A stretch of 13,822 nt of DNA, from the NCBI GenBank assembly GCA_021812825.1, contig JAKAMO010000074.1, forward strand, positions 1-13,822. The letters run 5' to 3'. The translations under genes and the position numbers were made by a program. Below, one piece after another: positions 7,487-13,629 of this stretch (its first letter is position 1; each line of letters starts with the position of its first letter). The notes below the pieces were generated by a model. It was given only the letters and a program-made list of their open reading frames with translations. It did no database searches and was not told where the DNA came from. Source of the DNA: a bacterium (GTDB lineage Bacteria; Elusimicrobiota; Elusimicrobia; Elusimicrobiales; UBA9959).

Positions 7487-8704
7487 TCAGCGGTTCATCT
7501 CCGCTATTTTCTTGTCCGCGTTCTCCTGCATGCGCCGGACGGCCGTGTCCACGTCCATCTTCTTCGTGGTCGCCAGGCCCATGTAGTTGCGGGCGGAATC
7601 CCAGACGGCGCGCATCTCAGTGGCCATCGGCATGGGGCGGCCTTTCAGTATCTGTTCCATGGAGACTCGCGAGACCGGGTCGGAGGTTATCTCACCCGCC
7701 TTCCCGGCGGCCTTCAGCGCCGGCAGGCGGGTCAGCACCTGGTACTGCTTCACCTGGTTGTCATAAGAGGTGTAGAACTCGAGCAGACGCTTTACCAGGG
7801 CCAGCTTCTCCGGCTTGAGGCCGGCGCTGACCGTGAAGTATTTGCCGCTGACCATCGGCGTGGGCCAGCGGCCGGTCTGCGTGAGCTTAGGGATGACGCC
7901 GAGACCGAAATCCTTGCCGAAATGCTTCTGGTAGCCGGAGATGGCCCAGTCGCCGTTGATGATGAACGCCGTCTTGTTCTCCTTGAACAGGGAGTCCATG
8001 CAGTTATAGTCGCACTCCATCGGCACGTACTGCTTGTTGTATTTCAGGTCGAGATAGAAATTCAGCGTGTCGCGCATCGGCTGGGTGTCCAGCGCGGGCT
8101 TCTTGCCCTCCATCGGCCAGCCGCCGAACGCGCCAAGCCACGGCATCAACCAGAAGGGCTCCCCCATGTCGAAAGCTATGCAGCGATCGAGCTTCAGGCG
8201 CTTCGCGTCGCCGGCGCAGAAGGAGAACAGCTCGGCCGTATCGCGGGGAGACTCCTTCACGAACTTCTTGTTGAAGAACAGCAGCAGGTGGTTGCCGTTG
8301 GAGACAGGAACGCCCCAGATATGCCCGTCGAGCGAGATAGCCTGCACCACCGGGTCGTTGAACTTGGAGAAGTCGAACATCCCTTCCAGCGGGACGATGA
8401 AGCCTGAGACGGCGTAGAGGCCGGCGGTGTCGGAGGGGCCCAGCAGCAGGTCGGGAGGGACGCCGGCCAGCGAGGCGGCCTGGAACTGCTGGCGCAGGTC
8501 TTCGGTCTGATAATGGGTGCGGGTTATCTCGACGCCCTCGTTGTCGGGCAGCTTCTTGAAGGCGTCGAAGACGGAATCGATATAGGGGGCTACCTGGGCA
8601 TCCTCCTGCTCCCAGACCACTATGGTCCTGGAATCGTCGGAGGCGGGGCGGGCGCAGGCGGAGAGGGCCGCCATCAGCACCGGAAGGAGAATTTTTTTCC
8701 TCAC
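7487..8704 (-). CDS. Sugar-binding lipoprotein of the ABC importer (MalE-like)
   Basis: A 405-residue extracytoplasmic solute-binding protein. It begins with a lipoprotein signal peptide: basic MRKK, a hydrophobic stretch and the lipobox LSAC with Cys17 as the probable lipidation site. The mature protein starts with a typical binding-protein strand (RTIVVWEQED) and has a MalE-like hinge region LLLGPSDTAGLYAVSGFIVPL split around residues 100-120, then blocks such as YFTVSAGLKP. These suit malto-oligosaccharides or a similar glycan, but the ligand is not proven. The start codon is GTG at 8704, preceded by GAGGGG with 5 nt spacing. It follows the small membrane protein by 11 nt and precedes the MalF-type gene by 1 nt. 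Confidence 0.93.
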   Translation of the reverse strand: MRKKILLPVLMAALSACARPASDDSRTIVVWEQEDAQVAPYIDSVFDAFKKLPDNEGVEITRTHYQTEDLRQQFQAASLAGVPPDLLLGPSDTAGLYAVSGFIVPLEGMFDFSKFNDPVVQAISLDGHIWGVPVSNGNHLLLFFNKKFVKESPRDTAELFSFCAGDAKRLKLDRCIAFDMGEPFWLMPWLGAFGGWPMEGKKPALDTQPMRDTLNFYLDLKYNKQYVPMECDYNCMDSLFKENKTAFIINGDWAISGYQKHFGKDFGLGVIPKLTQTGRWPTPMVSGKYFTVSAGLKPEKLALVKRLLEFYTSYDNQVKQYQVLTRLPALKAAGKAGEITSDPVSRVSMEQILKGRPMPMATEMRAVWDSARNYMGLATTKKMDVDTAVRRMQENADKKIAEMNR

Positions 8705-8715
8705 CCAGACCCCTC

Positions 8716-8952
8716 TCAGCTCTTCGAGATGTTAGTTATCGCCGCGAGCAAAGCCACCAGCACGGAAAGCTTCAGGGCCGTCCACCAGGATATCTTCTCG
8801 GCCACGAGCCCGGAGGCGACGGCGCCGGGGAAAAGGCCGGGGACGGTCCACATCCAGAACCATTTTATCAGGAAGATCCCCAGGACGAAGATGCCTGCCA
8901 CCCAGAGAAGTATGGCGGGTACGCCCAGGAAGATAAGCTTATGAAGCTTCAT
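8716..8952 (-). CDS. Small two-helix membrane protein of unknown function, first gene of the sugar importer operon
   Basis: A 78-residue protein that I do not recognise. It has a hydrophobic segment at about residues 8-30 (rich in Ile, Leu, Val and Gly, ending before the aromatic WFWMW), a central Gly/Pro/Ala linker, and a second helix at about 57-75. It ends only 11 nt before the GTG of the binding-protein gene and is read from the same promoter, so it is a genuine leader gene of the operon rather than a shadow. There is no Shine-Dalgarno before the ATG; the promoter lies so close that the mRNA should begin within a few bases of the start codon. It could be a transporter accessory or assembly factor, or an unrelated membrane protein; nothing in the sequence decides. 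Confidence 0.7.
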   Translation of the reverse strand: MKLHKLIFLGVPAILLWVAGIFVLGIFLIKWFWMWTVPGLFPGAVASGLVAEKISWWTALKLSVLVALLAAITNISKS

Positions 8953-8963
8953 GCGGTCTTGTA

Positions 8964-8992
8964 ATTAAACTATATAAGGCCCGGGTTGGCAA
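8964..8992 (-). promoter_or_regulatory. Sigma-70-type promoter of the sugar importer operon
   Basis: On the minus strand TTGCCA (8987-8992) and TTTAAT (8964-8969) are separated by exactly 17 nt. Initiation about 7 nt past the -10 would fall near 8957, only about 5 nt before the ATG at 8952. The -35 hexamer lies inside the loop of the inverted repeat at 8979-9006. Based on hexamer match and spacing only. Confidence 0.55.
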
Positions 8993-9006
8993 TACGGGAA
9001 CCGGGC
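8979..9006 (-). terminator. Inverted repeat after the channel gene, possible terminator
   Basis: On the minus strand GCCCGGTT (9006-8999) pairs with AACCCGGGC (8987-8979) with one bulged C, enclosing an 11-nt loop. It begins 11 nt after the potassium-channel stop and is followed by CTTATATAGTTT, an AT-rich but poor U tract. It may end the ackA transcript. It overlaps the promoter of the next operon, so it could instead be an operator-like palindrome. Confidence 0.4.
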
Positions 9007-9017
9007 GAACGCGCTTT

Positions 9018-10010
9018 TCAGGAAAGGGCGGTCTTCAGGACGGTCAGCTCCTCCGGGGTGCCCAGGGCCACCAGCACGTCGCCCTTGTGCAGCTTCGTCC
9101 CCGGGACGGGGTTCAGCTCATACTGGCCCTGCCCCGCCTTACGCATGGCCACTACCAGCGCGCCCTGCCTGGCGGCTCCCTTGAACTCTCCGAGCTCGCG
9201 GCCCTCGGCGCGCTCTCCGGCCGGGATATCCTCGAACCTGGCGCCCGAGCCCTGGCCGCGCATCATGGAATCCAGGAACTGCACCGTGGCCGGGCGCACC
9301 ATCTCCGAGGCCATACGGAGCCCGCCTATATGCGAGGGGTTGACCACGATGTCCGCGCCCGCGCGCCGAAGCTTGTCCTGCATCTCCGGGTCGTGGTCGT
9401 GCTGCACGGCGATGATCTTCATGCCGGGGTTAAGTCCGCGCGCGGTGATGGCCACGAAAGCGTTGTCCTTGTCGCCGGGCAGCGCGCAAAACACACCCAC
9501 GGCCCGGGAGATGCCCGCCGCGGTCAGCGTGGAGGTAGAGGACGCGTCCCCGGAAATAGCGCACCAGCCGGCGGCCATGAACCTGGTGACCTCCTCGGGA
9601 GAGAGCACTACCAGGACGAAATCGCGGTGCGTCTTCTGCAGCTCCTCGCAGATACTGAGACCGGGCCTGGAAGCCCCGCAGACTATGAAATGTCCGCTCA
9701 TCTTCTCAATCTTGTCCTGCATTTTCATCCTCCGGAAGGCGTCCTTCAGTCCGCCGGCCATCAAAAGTTCCGCTATGCTGGTAAAGATATAGGTCATCAC
9801 GCCTATGCCGCCCAGTATCAGGACCATAGTGAAGATCCTGCCGGCGGTGCTGAGCGGGTGAACCTCGCCGTAGCCTATCGTGGCGAGGGTGATGACCGTC
9901 ATGTAAAGGCTGTCGAGGAAGTTCCAGCCCTCTATCAGGGAATAGCCGGCTACCCCGCCCGCGCAGAGGGCGGCCAGCAGGCCGAGCGTGCTGAGCAGTC
10001 TGCGGCGCAT
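9018..10010 (-). CDS. Two-helix potassium channel with C-terminal RCK (TrkA) domain
   Basis: A 330-residue channel subunit, probably forming a tetramer in the inner membrane. Helix 1 is at about residues 5-26, the pore loop carries the selectivity filter TIGYG (44-48), and helix 2 is at about 57-82. A cytoplasmic RCK_N domain follows (about 106-235) and an RCK_C domain near 262-330 (NPVPGTKLHKGDVLVALG). The Rossmann glycine motif is degenerate: GASRPG (112-117) has Ser114 for the second Gly, and the strand-2 acid expected of an NAD binder is absent in FVLVVLSPEE. The open frame extends 22 codons upstream, but those lie inside ackA; the ATG at 10010 starts 2 nt after the ackA stop, puts helix 1 at the N terminus and is preferred. 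Such channels set membrane potential and K+ balance. Confidence 0.9.
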   Translation of the reverse strand: MRRRLLSTLGLLAALCAGGVAGYSLIEGWNFLDSLYMTVITLATIGYGEVHPLSTAGRIFTMVLILGGIGVMTYIFTSIAELLMAGGLKDAFRRMKMQDKIEKMSGHFIVCGASRPGLSICEELQKTHRDFVLVVLSPEEVTRFMAAGWCAISGDASSTSTLTAAGISRAVGVFCALPGDKDNAFVAITARGLNPGMKIIAVQHDHDPEMQDKLRRAGADIVVNPSHIGGLRMASEMVRPATVQFLDSMMRGQGSGARFEDIPAGERAEGRELGEFKGAARQGALVVAMRKAGQGQYELNPVPGTKLHKGDVLVALGTPEELTVLKTALS

Positions 10011-10012
10011 GC

Positions 10013-11365
10013 TCAGCTGGCCACGGCCTCTGGGGGATTCACGGCTACGGAGAGGAGCTCCGGCTTCTTGACGCACTGCGCGGCGAAAGCTTCGTCGCGC
10101 AGGCGGTTGCGGTAATCGGCGTGCTGAAAGGTATAGTCGAACTTGGTGTGAACGTCGTAGGTGCCGGCCATCAGGCCGGCCACGTCCTCCACGAAAACGC
10201 GCTCCTCATCGGTAGGTATCACGAAAACCTTGACGGGCGAGCCCTTGGCCGAGATCTCGGTCTCCGCATTGCGGGTGCGGGAGAGGGAGTTGCGCGCGGG
10301 GTCGTACTTGACGCCCATGAAATCGAGGCCCTCCACCGCGCCGGCGCGGGTCAGCGGGCCCATCTCGCCCACCCCGGCGGTGAAGACGATCGCGTCCAGG
10401 CCGCCCACCGCCGCCGCATAGGCGCCGATGTACTTCTTCAGGCGGTAACACTCCACCTGGATGGCCAGCTTCGCGGACTCGTCGCCCTGCTCGGCAGCGG
10501 TCTCGACGTCGCGACGGTCCATGAACTTCTCGGTGATGCCCAATATCCCGGACTTCTTGTTGAGCATGGCGTCCATCTCGGCCGCCCGTAGATTCTCGCG
10601 CGCCATCACGTAGAGCGGGATGGCCGGATCGTGGTCGCCGGCGCGGGTACCCATCACCAGGCCCTCCAGCGGAGTGAACCCCATGCTGGTGTCGTAGGAG
10701 AGCCCGGCCTTCACGGCGTTAGCGGAGGCTCCGTTGCCGATATGGCAGATGACCGCGTTGATCTTGAAAGGGTCCTTCTTCAGCAGGACCGCGGCCCGTT
10801 TGGCGACGTAGAGAAAGGAGGTGCCATGGAAGCCGTAGCGGCGGATACCGTACTTCTCGTACCATTTGCGGGGCAGCGCGTACGTGAACGATGACGCCGG
10901 CATCGTCTGGTGCCAGGCCGTGTCCATGATCGCCATATGCGGGATATCCGGCATCAGCAGGCGCGCGGCCTCTATACCGTGGATGTTGGGGGGATTGTGC
11001 AGCGGGGCCAGCGAGGAGAGGTCGCGGAAGACGTCCAGCGTCTTGTCGTCCACTATGACGGACTTCACGAACTTCTCACCGCCGTGGACCACACGGTGGC
11101 CGACGGCGGTGATGCCGGCGAGGCCGTCGATAACGCCCTTCTTGCCGTCCGTCAGGGTGTCTATGACCAGCTTGATGGCCTCTTTATGGGTGGCGCAGTC
11201 CTGCTTGCTGGCGACCTTGGCGCGGCCTGGGGCCTCCTGCGTTATCGTGGAGCCGCCGATGCCGATGCGCTCGACAACGCCGGACGCAAGAGCGGTCTTC
11301 TGCTCCCAGTCGAACAGGGAGTACTTGACCGAGGAGCTTCCGGAATTGAGGCAGAGTATTTTCAT
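10013..11365 (-). CDS. ackA: Acetate kinase with C-terminal extension
   Basis: Converts acetyl phosphate and ADP to acetate and ATP, the final energy-yielding step of acetate fermentation, or the reverse for acetate uptake. It has 450 residues against about 400 for most family members. Key residues are present: Asn7, Ser10, Ser12 and Lys14 in NSGSSSVK, Arg91 in HRVVHGG, catalytic Asp148 in MDTAWHQ, His180 in GFHGTS, the HIGNGAS phosphate-binding motif (208-214), Arg241 in MGTRAGDHDP and the Glu of TDEER (385-389). The extra part is about residues 402-450, polar and Tyr/Phe/Arg-rich at first, and resembles nothing I can name. No phosphotransacetylase gene (pta) is in the window. The gene is followed after 2 nt by the potassium channel. 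The ATG is preceded by a weak GGCGGG inside a small hairpin. Confidence 0.95.
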   Translation of the reverse strand: MKILCLNSGSSSVKYSLFDWEQKTALASGVVERIGIGGSTITQEAPGRAKVASKQDCATHKEAIKLVIDTLTDGKKGVIDGLAGITAVGHRVVHGGEKFVKSVIVDDKTLDVFRDLSSLAPLHNPPNIHGIEAARLLMPDIPHMAIMDTAWHQTMPASSFTYALPRKWYEKYGIRRYGFHGTSFLYVAKRAAVLLKKDPFKINAVICHIGNGASANAVKAGLSYDTSMGFTPLEGLVMGTRAGDHDPAIPLYVMARENLRAAEMDAMLNKKSGILGITEKFMDRRDVETAAEQGDESAKLAIQVECYRLKKYIGAYAAAVGGLDAIVFTAGVGEMGPLTRAGAVEGLDFMGVKYDPARNSLSRTRNAETEISAKGSPVKVFVIPTDEERVFVEDVAGLMAGTYDVHTKFDYTFQHADYRNRLRDEAFAAQCVKKPELLSVAVNPPEAVAS

Positions 11366-11368
11366 TTT

Positions 11369-11388
11369 CAGCCCGCCTGTAACGGCTG
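11369..11388 (-). promoter_or_regulatory. Small hairpin over the ackA ribosome-binding region
   Basis: On the minus strand CAGCC (11388-11384) pairs with GGCTG (11373-11369), ending 3 nt before the ackA ATG. The only Shine-Dalgarno-like bases, AGGCGGG, lie in its loop and 3' arm, so folding could limit initiation. The stem is short and may be chance. Confidence 0.25.
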
Positions 11389-11411
11389 GATTTCGCGTTC
11401 AGCCTCCGGTT

Positions 11412-11421
11412 ATTCTACAAT
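11412..11421. promoter_or_regulatory. Overlapping divergent -10 elements for ackA and the pseudopilin-like gene
   Basis: ATTCTACAAT contains TACAAT on the plus strand (11416-11421, 21 nt before the plus-strand ATG) and TAGAAT on the minus strand (11417-11412, 46 nt before the ackA ATG). Both are one or two bases from TATAAT and they share two base pairs. Neither has a convincing -35 hexamer. The gap between the two start codons is only 77 bp, so both promoters must lie close to here. Confidence 0.4.
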
Positions 11422-11442
11422 AAAAGCAAAAAGGAAATATTG

Positions 11443-11826
11443 ATGAAACGCAAGACCCTGATAGGCCTAATTTCAGCCGCCGCCGTCCTGGCAGCGGGGC
11501 GCTATGTCTATTCCGGGATGGGGGCGGCGGAGGTTTTGCGCAAGCTGGCGGGGATACGCCTGTCGGCGGAGCTGTTCCGGCAGGAGCATAAGCGCCTGCC
11601 GCGCTCCTTCGCGGAGACGCTGAGCGCGGGCAGCCTTGAAGAGGTGCCCCGCCTCAAGCTGCGCTGGCATCCCGCCCGCTCGTCCGTGCGGGACACCGCG
11701 TCCATGACGATACGTGACACCGGGGCCTGGGCCTATGTGAACGATCCGGCCAGCCCCGACTACGGACTGCTCTACATCGACTGCGCGCACAGGGACGAAA
11801 AAGGACGTTTCTGGAGCGAGTTCTAG
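11443..11826 (+). CDS. Small anchored protein with a pseudopilin-like C-terminal domain
   Basis: A 127-residue protein with a basic N terminus and one hydrophobic segment (about residues 5-25), then a soluble domain outside the membrane. The helix AAEVLRKLAGIRLSAELFRQ and the C-terminal block DTGAWAYVNDPASPDYG (92-108) followed by YIDC (111-114) resemble the major-pseudopilin (GspG-like) fold, in which a 'GGW.Y' strand and a short loop close the domain. There is no GFTLIE-type prepilin cleavage site, so it may be an anchored relative rather than a processed pilin; this is inference from pattern only. The ATG at 11443 is chosen over the adjacent TTG at 11440 because AAGGA (11431-11435) is 7 nt away. 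It is divergent from ackA, and it converges on the glycosyltransferase gene with 13 bp between the stops. Confidence 0.7.
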   Translation: MKRKTLIGLISAAAVLAAGRYVYSGMGAAEVLRKLAGIRLSAELFRQEHKRLPRSFAETLSAGSLEEVPRLKLRWHPARSSVRDTASMTIRDTGAWAYVNDPASPDYGLLYIDCAHRDEKGRFWSEF

Positions 11827-11839
11827 CATCAGCGGCCCG

Positions 11840-12883
11840 CTAGCCGCCGGCTAGGGAGTCCTCGTAAAGGCGGGCCAGGATATTGCCTACCACCGGAAGG
11901 GACATGTTGTCGTTCACGTAATCGAACGCCATCTTGCTCAGCGCGTGGCAGGTCTGCGGTTCTCCGAGCAGCCTGATCACCGCCCTGGCGCAGGCCAGCG
12001 GGTCCCCCGGCTCCACGATGATCCCGTTCTTACCGTTCACGGTGAAGTCGCTTATCCCCCGCAGGCGGGGCAGCACGCACGCCACCCCCGAGGCCTGCGC
12101 CTCTATCAGCGACATCGACAGACCGTCGCGCACGGAGGTCTTGGCGTAGATGTGCATCATCGCCATCACCTCCGGCATGTCGTTGCGGTCGCTGAGGATG
12201 TCCACCTTGTGGCTGATGCCCAGCGTGCGGGCGTAGGCGCGGATGCGCTCGTGCTTCAGTCCTACGAGCATGAAGGCGGTGTCCGGCATGGTCTCCAGGA
12301 CTTCCTTGGCCGTCATCAGGAAGAGCTCCTGGTCGCGGAAGGTCGTGTCCATGCTGACCGTGCCCACGCGGTAAGGCTTCTTCTGGAACATGGCCGGCTT
12401 GATCAGCATCGCGCTTTCCCAGCGCCCGATGCGCAGACAAGGGGGGAGCATGAAGGTACGCGCCGGGTCTATGCCGGAGGCGACGAAGTCCTCCTGCACC
12501 GAGTTGCAGGCCCCCAGGTACATGCTGACGTAGGGGGCCGCCTCGGCCAGCTTCAGGAAAGCCTTGGCGCTGCCCAGCTTGTACTGGCTCACGAAGATCC
12601 TAGCCTTCGAAGCGACCTTCTTCATGAACCGCTGCGGCATGTCGGAGGGGTTGTAGAAATGGACTATGTCCCAGCCCGCCGGATCGAACAGGCCGAAGCG
12701 GGCCGTGACGGTGAGAGGAAGGACGCGGACCTTGAGCTTCGCGCACTCGGCGGCCAGCCTGGAGTTCTTAGGACAGAGCACCGCCGCCTGGTGGCCCGTA
12801 TTGGCGAACCGCTCGGCCAGCTGCAGCGCCTGGTAGGCGGCTATATCCCAGTCAGCGCTGTCGCAGACGTTGAGGACGTTCAT
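11840..12883 (-). CDS. Glycosyltransferase, GT-B fold, GT4-like
   Basis: A 347-residue cytoplasmic enzyme predicted to transfer a sugar from a nucleotide donor. The N-terminal Rossmann half starts MNVLNVCDSADWDIAAYQAL and includes WDIVHFYNPSD (71-81). The C-terminal half has a GT4-like donor site: RDGLSMSLIEAQASG (252-266), where the usual E-x7-E pair appears as Asp253-x7-Glu261, then GVACVLPRLRGISDFTVNG and GIIVEPGDP. Family identity is good, but the acceptor and sugar are unknown. It is the last gene of a cluster in which its ATG overlaps the stop of the repeat protein by 4 nt (ATGA, 12880-12883), hinting at a shared role in envelope or glycoprotein work. No clear terminator follows. Confidence 0.85.
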   Translation of the reverse strand: MNVLNVCDSADWDIAAYQALQLAERFANTGHQAAVLCPKNSRLAAECAKLKVRVLPLTVTARFGLFDPAGWDIVHFYNPSDMPQRFMKKVASKARIFVSQYKLGSAKAFLKLAEAAPYVSMYLGACNSVQEDFVASGIDPARTFMLPPCLRIGRWESAMLIKPAMFQKKPYRVGTVSMDTTFRDQELFLMTAKEVLETMPDTAFMLVGLKHERIRAYARTLGISHKVDILSDRNDMPEVMAMMHIYAKTSVRDGLSMSLIEAQASGVACVLPRLRGISDFTVNGKNGIIVEPGDPLACARAVIRLLGEPQTCHALSKMAFDYVNDNMSLPVVGNILARLYEDSLAGG

Positions 12884-13629
12884 CTGCCGGGCCTCCCCGC
12901 GGCGAGCAGGCGCAGCTCGCGCTCGGCGTTCCTCACGTAGGAGGGGTCGCGTGAGGTGGCCGCTATATCGGCGTAGATGGCCGCGGCGGCCGCGACGTTC
13001 CCCGAGCGCTTGTTAAGGAACGCGGCCAACTGCTTGAGCATCACCGGGCAATCGGGGTCCTTCAGCAGCGGCGCGATAGAGGCCGCGACGGCGGCGGGGT
13101 CGCTGGACCTGCTGTAACCGACCGCCGCCAGGACCTTGAGGTACTTCCACTCCCTGGGAGAATACCTCAGGCCGTAGCGCAGCAGTTCCTCCGCCTCGGA
13201 AGGGCGGTTCATATTGAACGCCAGCGCGGTGGCGGAATAAAGGCCGGCCGCGGTGAAGAAAGGGTCTATCTGGAGTATGTGCAGGGAACGGGGAAGGAAC
13301 TCCGGATATCTGCCTTCGCCGTTCATCGCGGCCTCGTGGCGCTCATGCTCCGCTTCGCTCTTCGGACCGGGTACGAGCCAGTCGTACTCGCCGGCCTGCT
13401 CGCCCTCCTCAAGCTCCGGAGTGCCGTAGTATTGCATCAACCGTATGAACCAGACGTCGGCGAAAAGCCGCCGCGCGCCGAAAGCCAGCGCGAGCATGTC
13501 TCCGGAGGCCCCGTCGGCGGGGACATGTATCTCCGGAGGAGGCGGGAACTGGGAACGATAGGAGACAGAGGAGAACAGCCCGCCGGCGGTCCACGAGAGC
13601 AGCGCGGCGAAGGCCAGCAGGAGCCTCAT
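12880..13629 (-). CDS. Secreted or membrane-anchored TPR-like protein of unknown function
   Basis: A 249-residue protein with an N-terminal signal peptide or anchor (MRLLLAFAALLSWTAGGLFS). The motif ADVWFIRLMQYYG (57-69) recurs, to my recollection, in proteins coded next to ABC-2 permeases in several phyla. From about residue 110 helical repeats follow (for example RPSEAEELLRYGLRYSPREW and VAAAAAIYADIAATSRDP) that fit a degenerate tetratricopeptide solenoid for protein binding. The open frame extends 19 codons further, but the ATG at 13629 has a strong AAGGAG 6 nt upstream and puts the signal peptide at the start. The start overlaps the stop of the upstream permease by one base (TGATG), so the two are probably made together. 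Confidence 0.75.
   Translation of the reverse strand: MRLLLAFAALLSWTAGGLFSSVSYRSQFPPPPEIHVPADGASGDMLALAFGARRLFADVWFIRLMQYYGTPELEEGEQAGEYDWLVPGPKSEAEHERHEAAMNGEGRYPEFLPRSLHILQIDPFFTAAGLYSATALAFNMNRPSEAEELLRYGLRYSPREWKYLKVLAAVGYSRSSDPAAVAASIAPLLKDPDCPVMLKQLAAFLNKRSGNVAAAAAIYADIAATSRDPSYVRNAERELRLLAAGRPGR

Noticed and set aside
6205..7818. A 537-codon plus-strand open frame opposite the MalF-like and binding-protein genes, and a similar 388-codon frame at 1330-2496 opposite the YidE-like gene.
   Set aside because: Both are antisense to well-supported genes and their composition (His/Arg/Gln-rich, no hydrophobic core) is that of shadow frames.
10011..10076. Upstream start for the potassium channel, adding 22 residues.
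   Set aside because: The added residues are polar, overlap the ackA coding end by 64 nt and would precede the first helix without purpose; the ATG at 10010 fits better.
11831..11854. Palindromic CTAGCC/GGCTAG sequence at the convergent ends of the pseudopilin-like and glycosyltransferase genes, considered as a terminator.
   Set aside because: The stem is short (6 bp), lies partly in the coding end and has no U tract on either strand.
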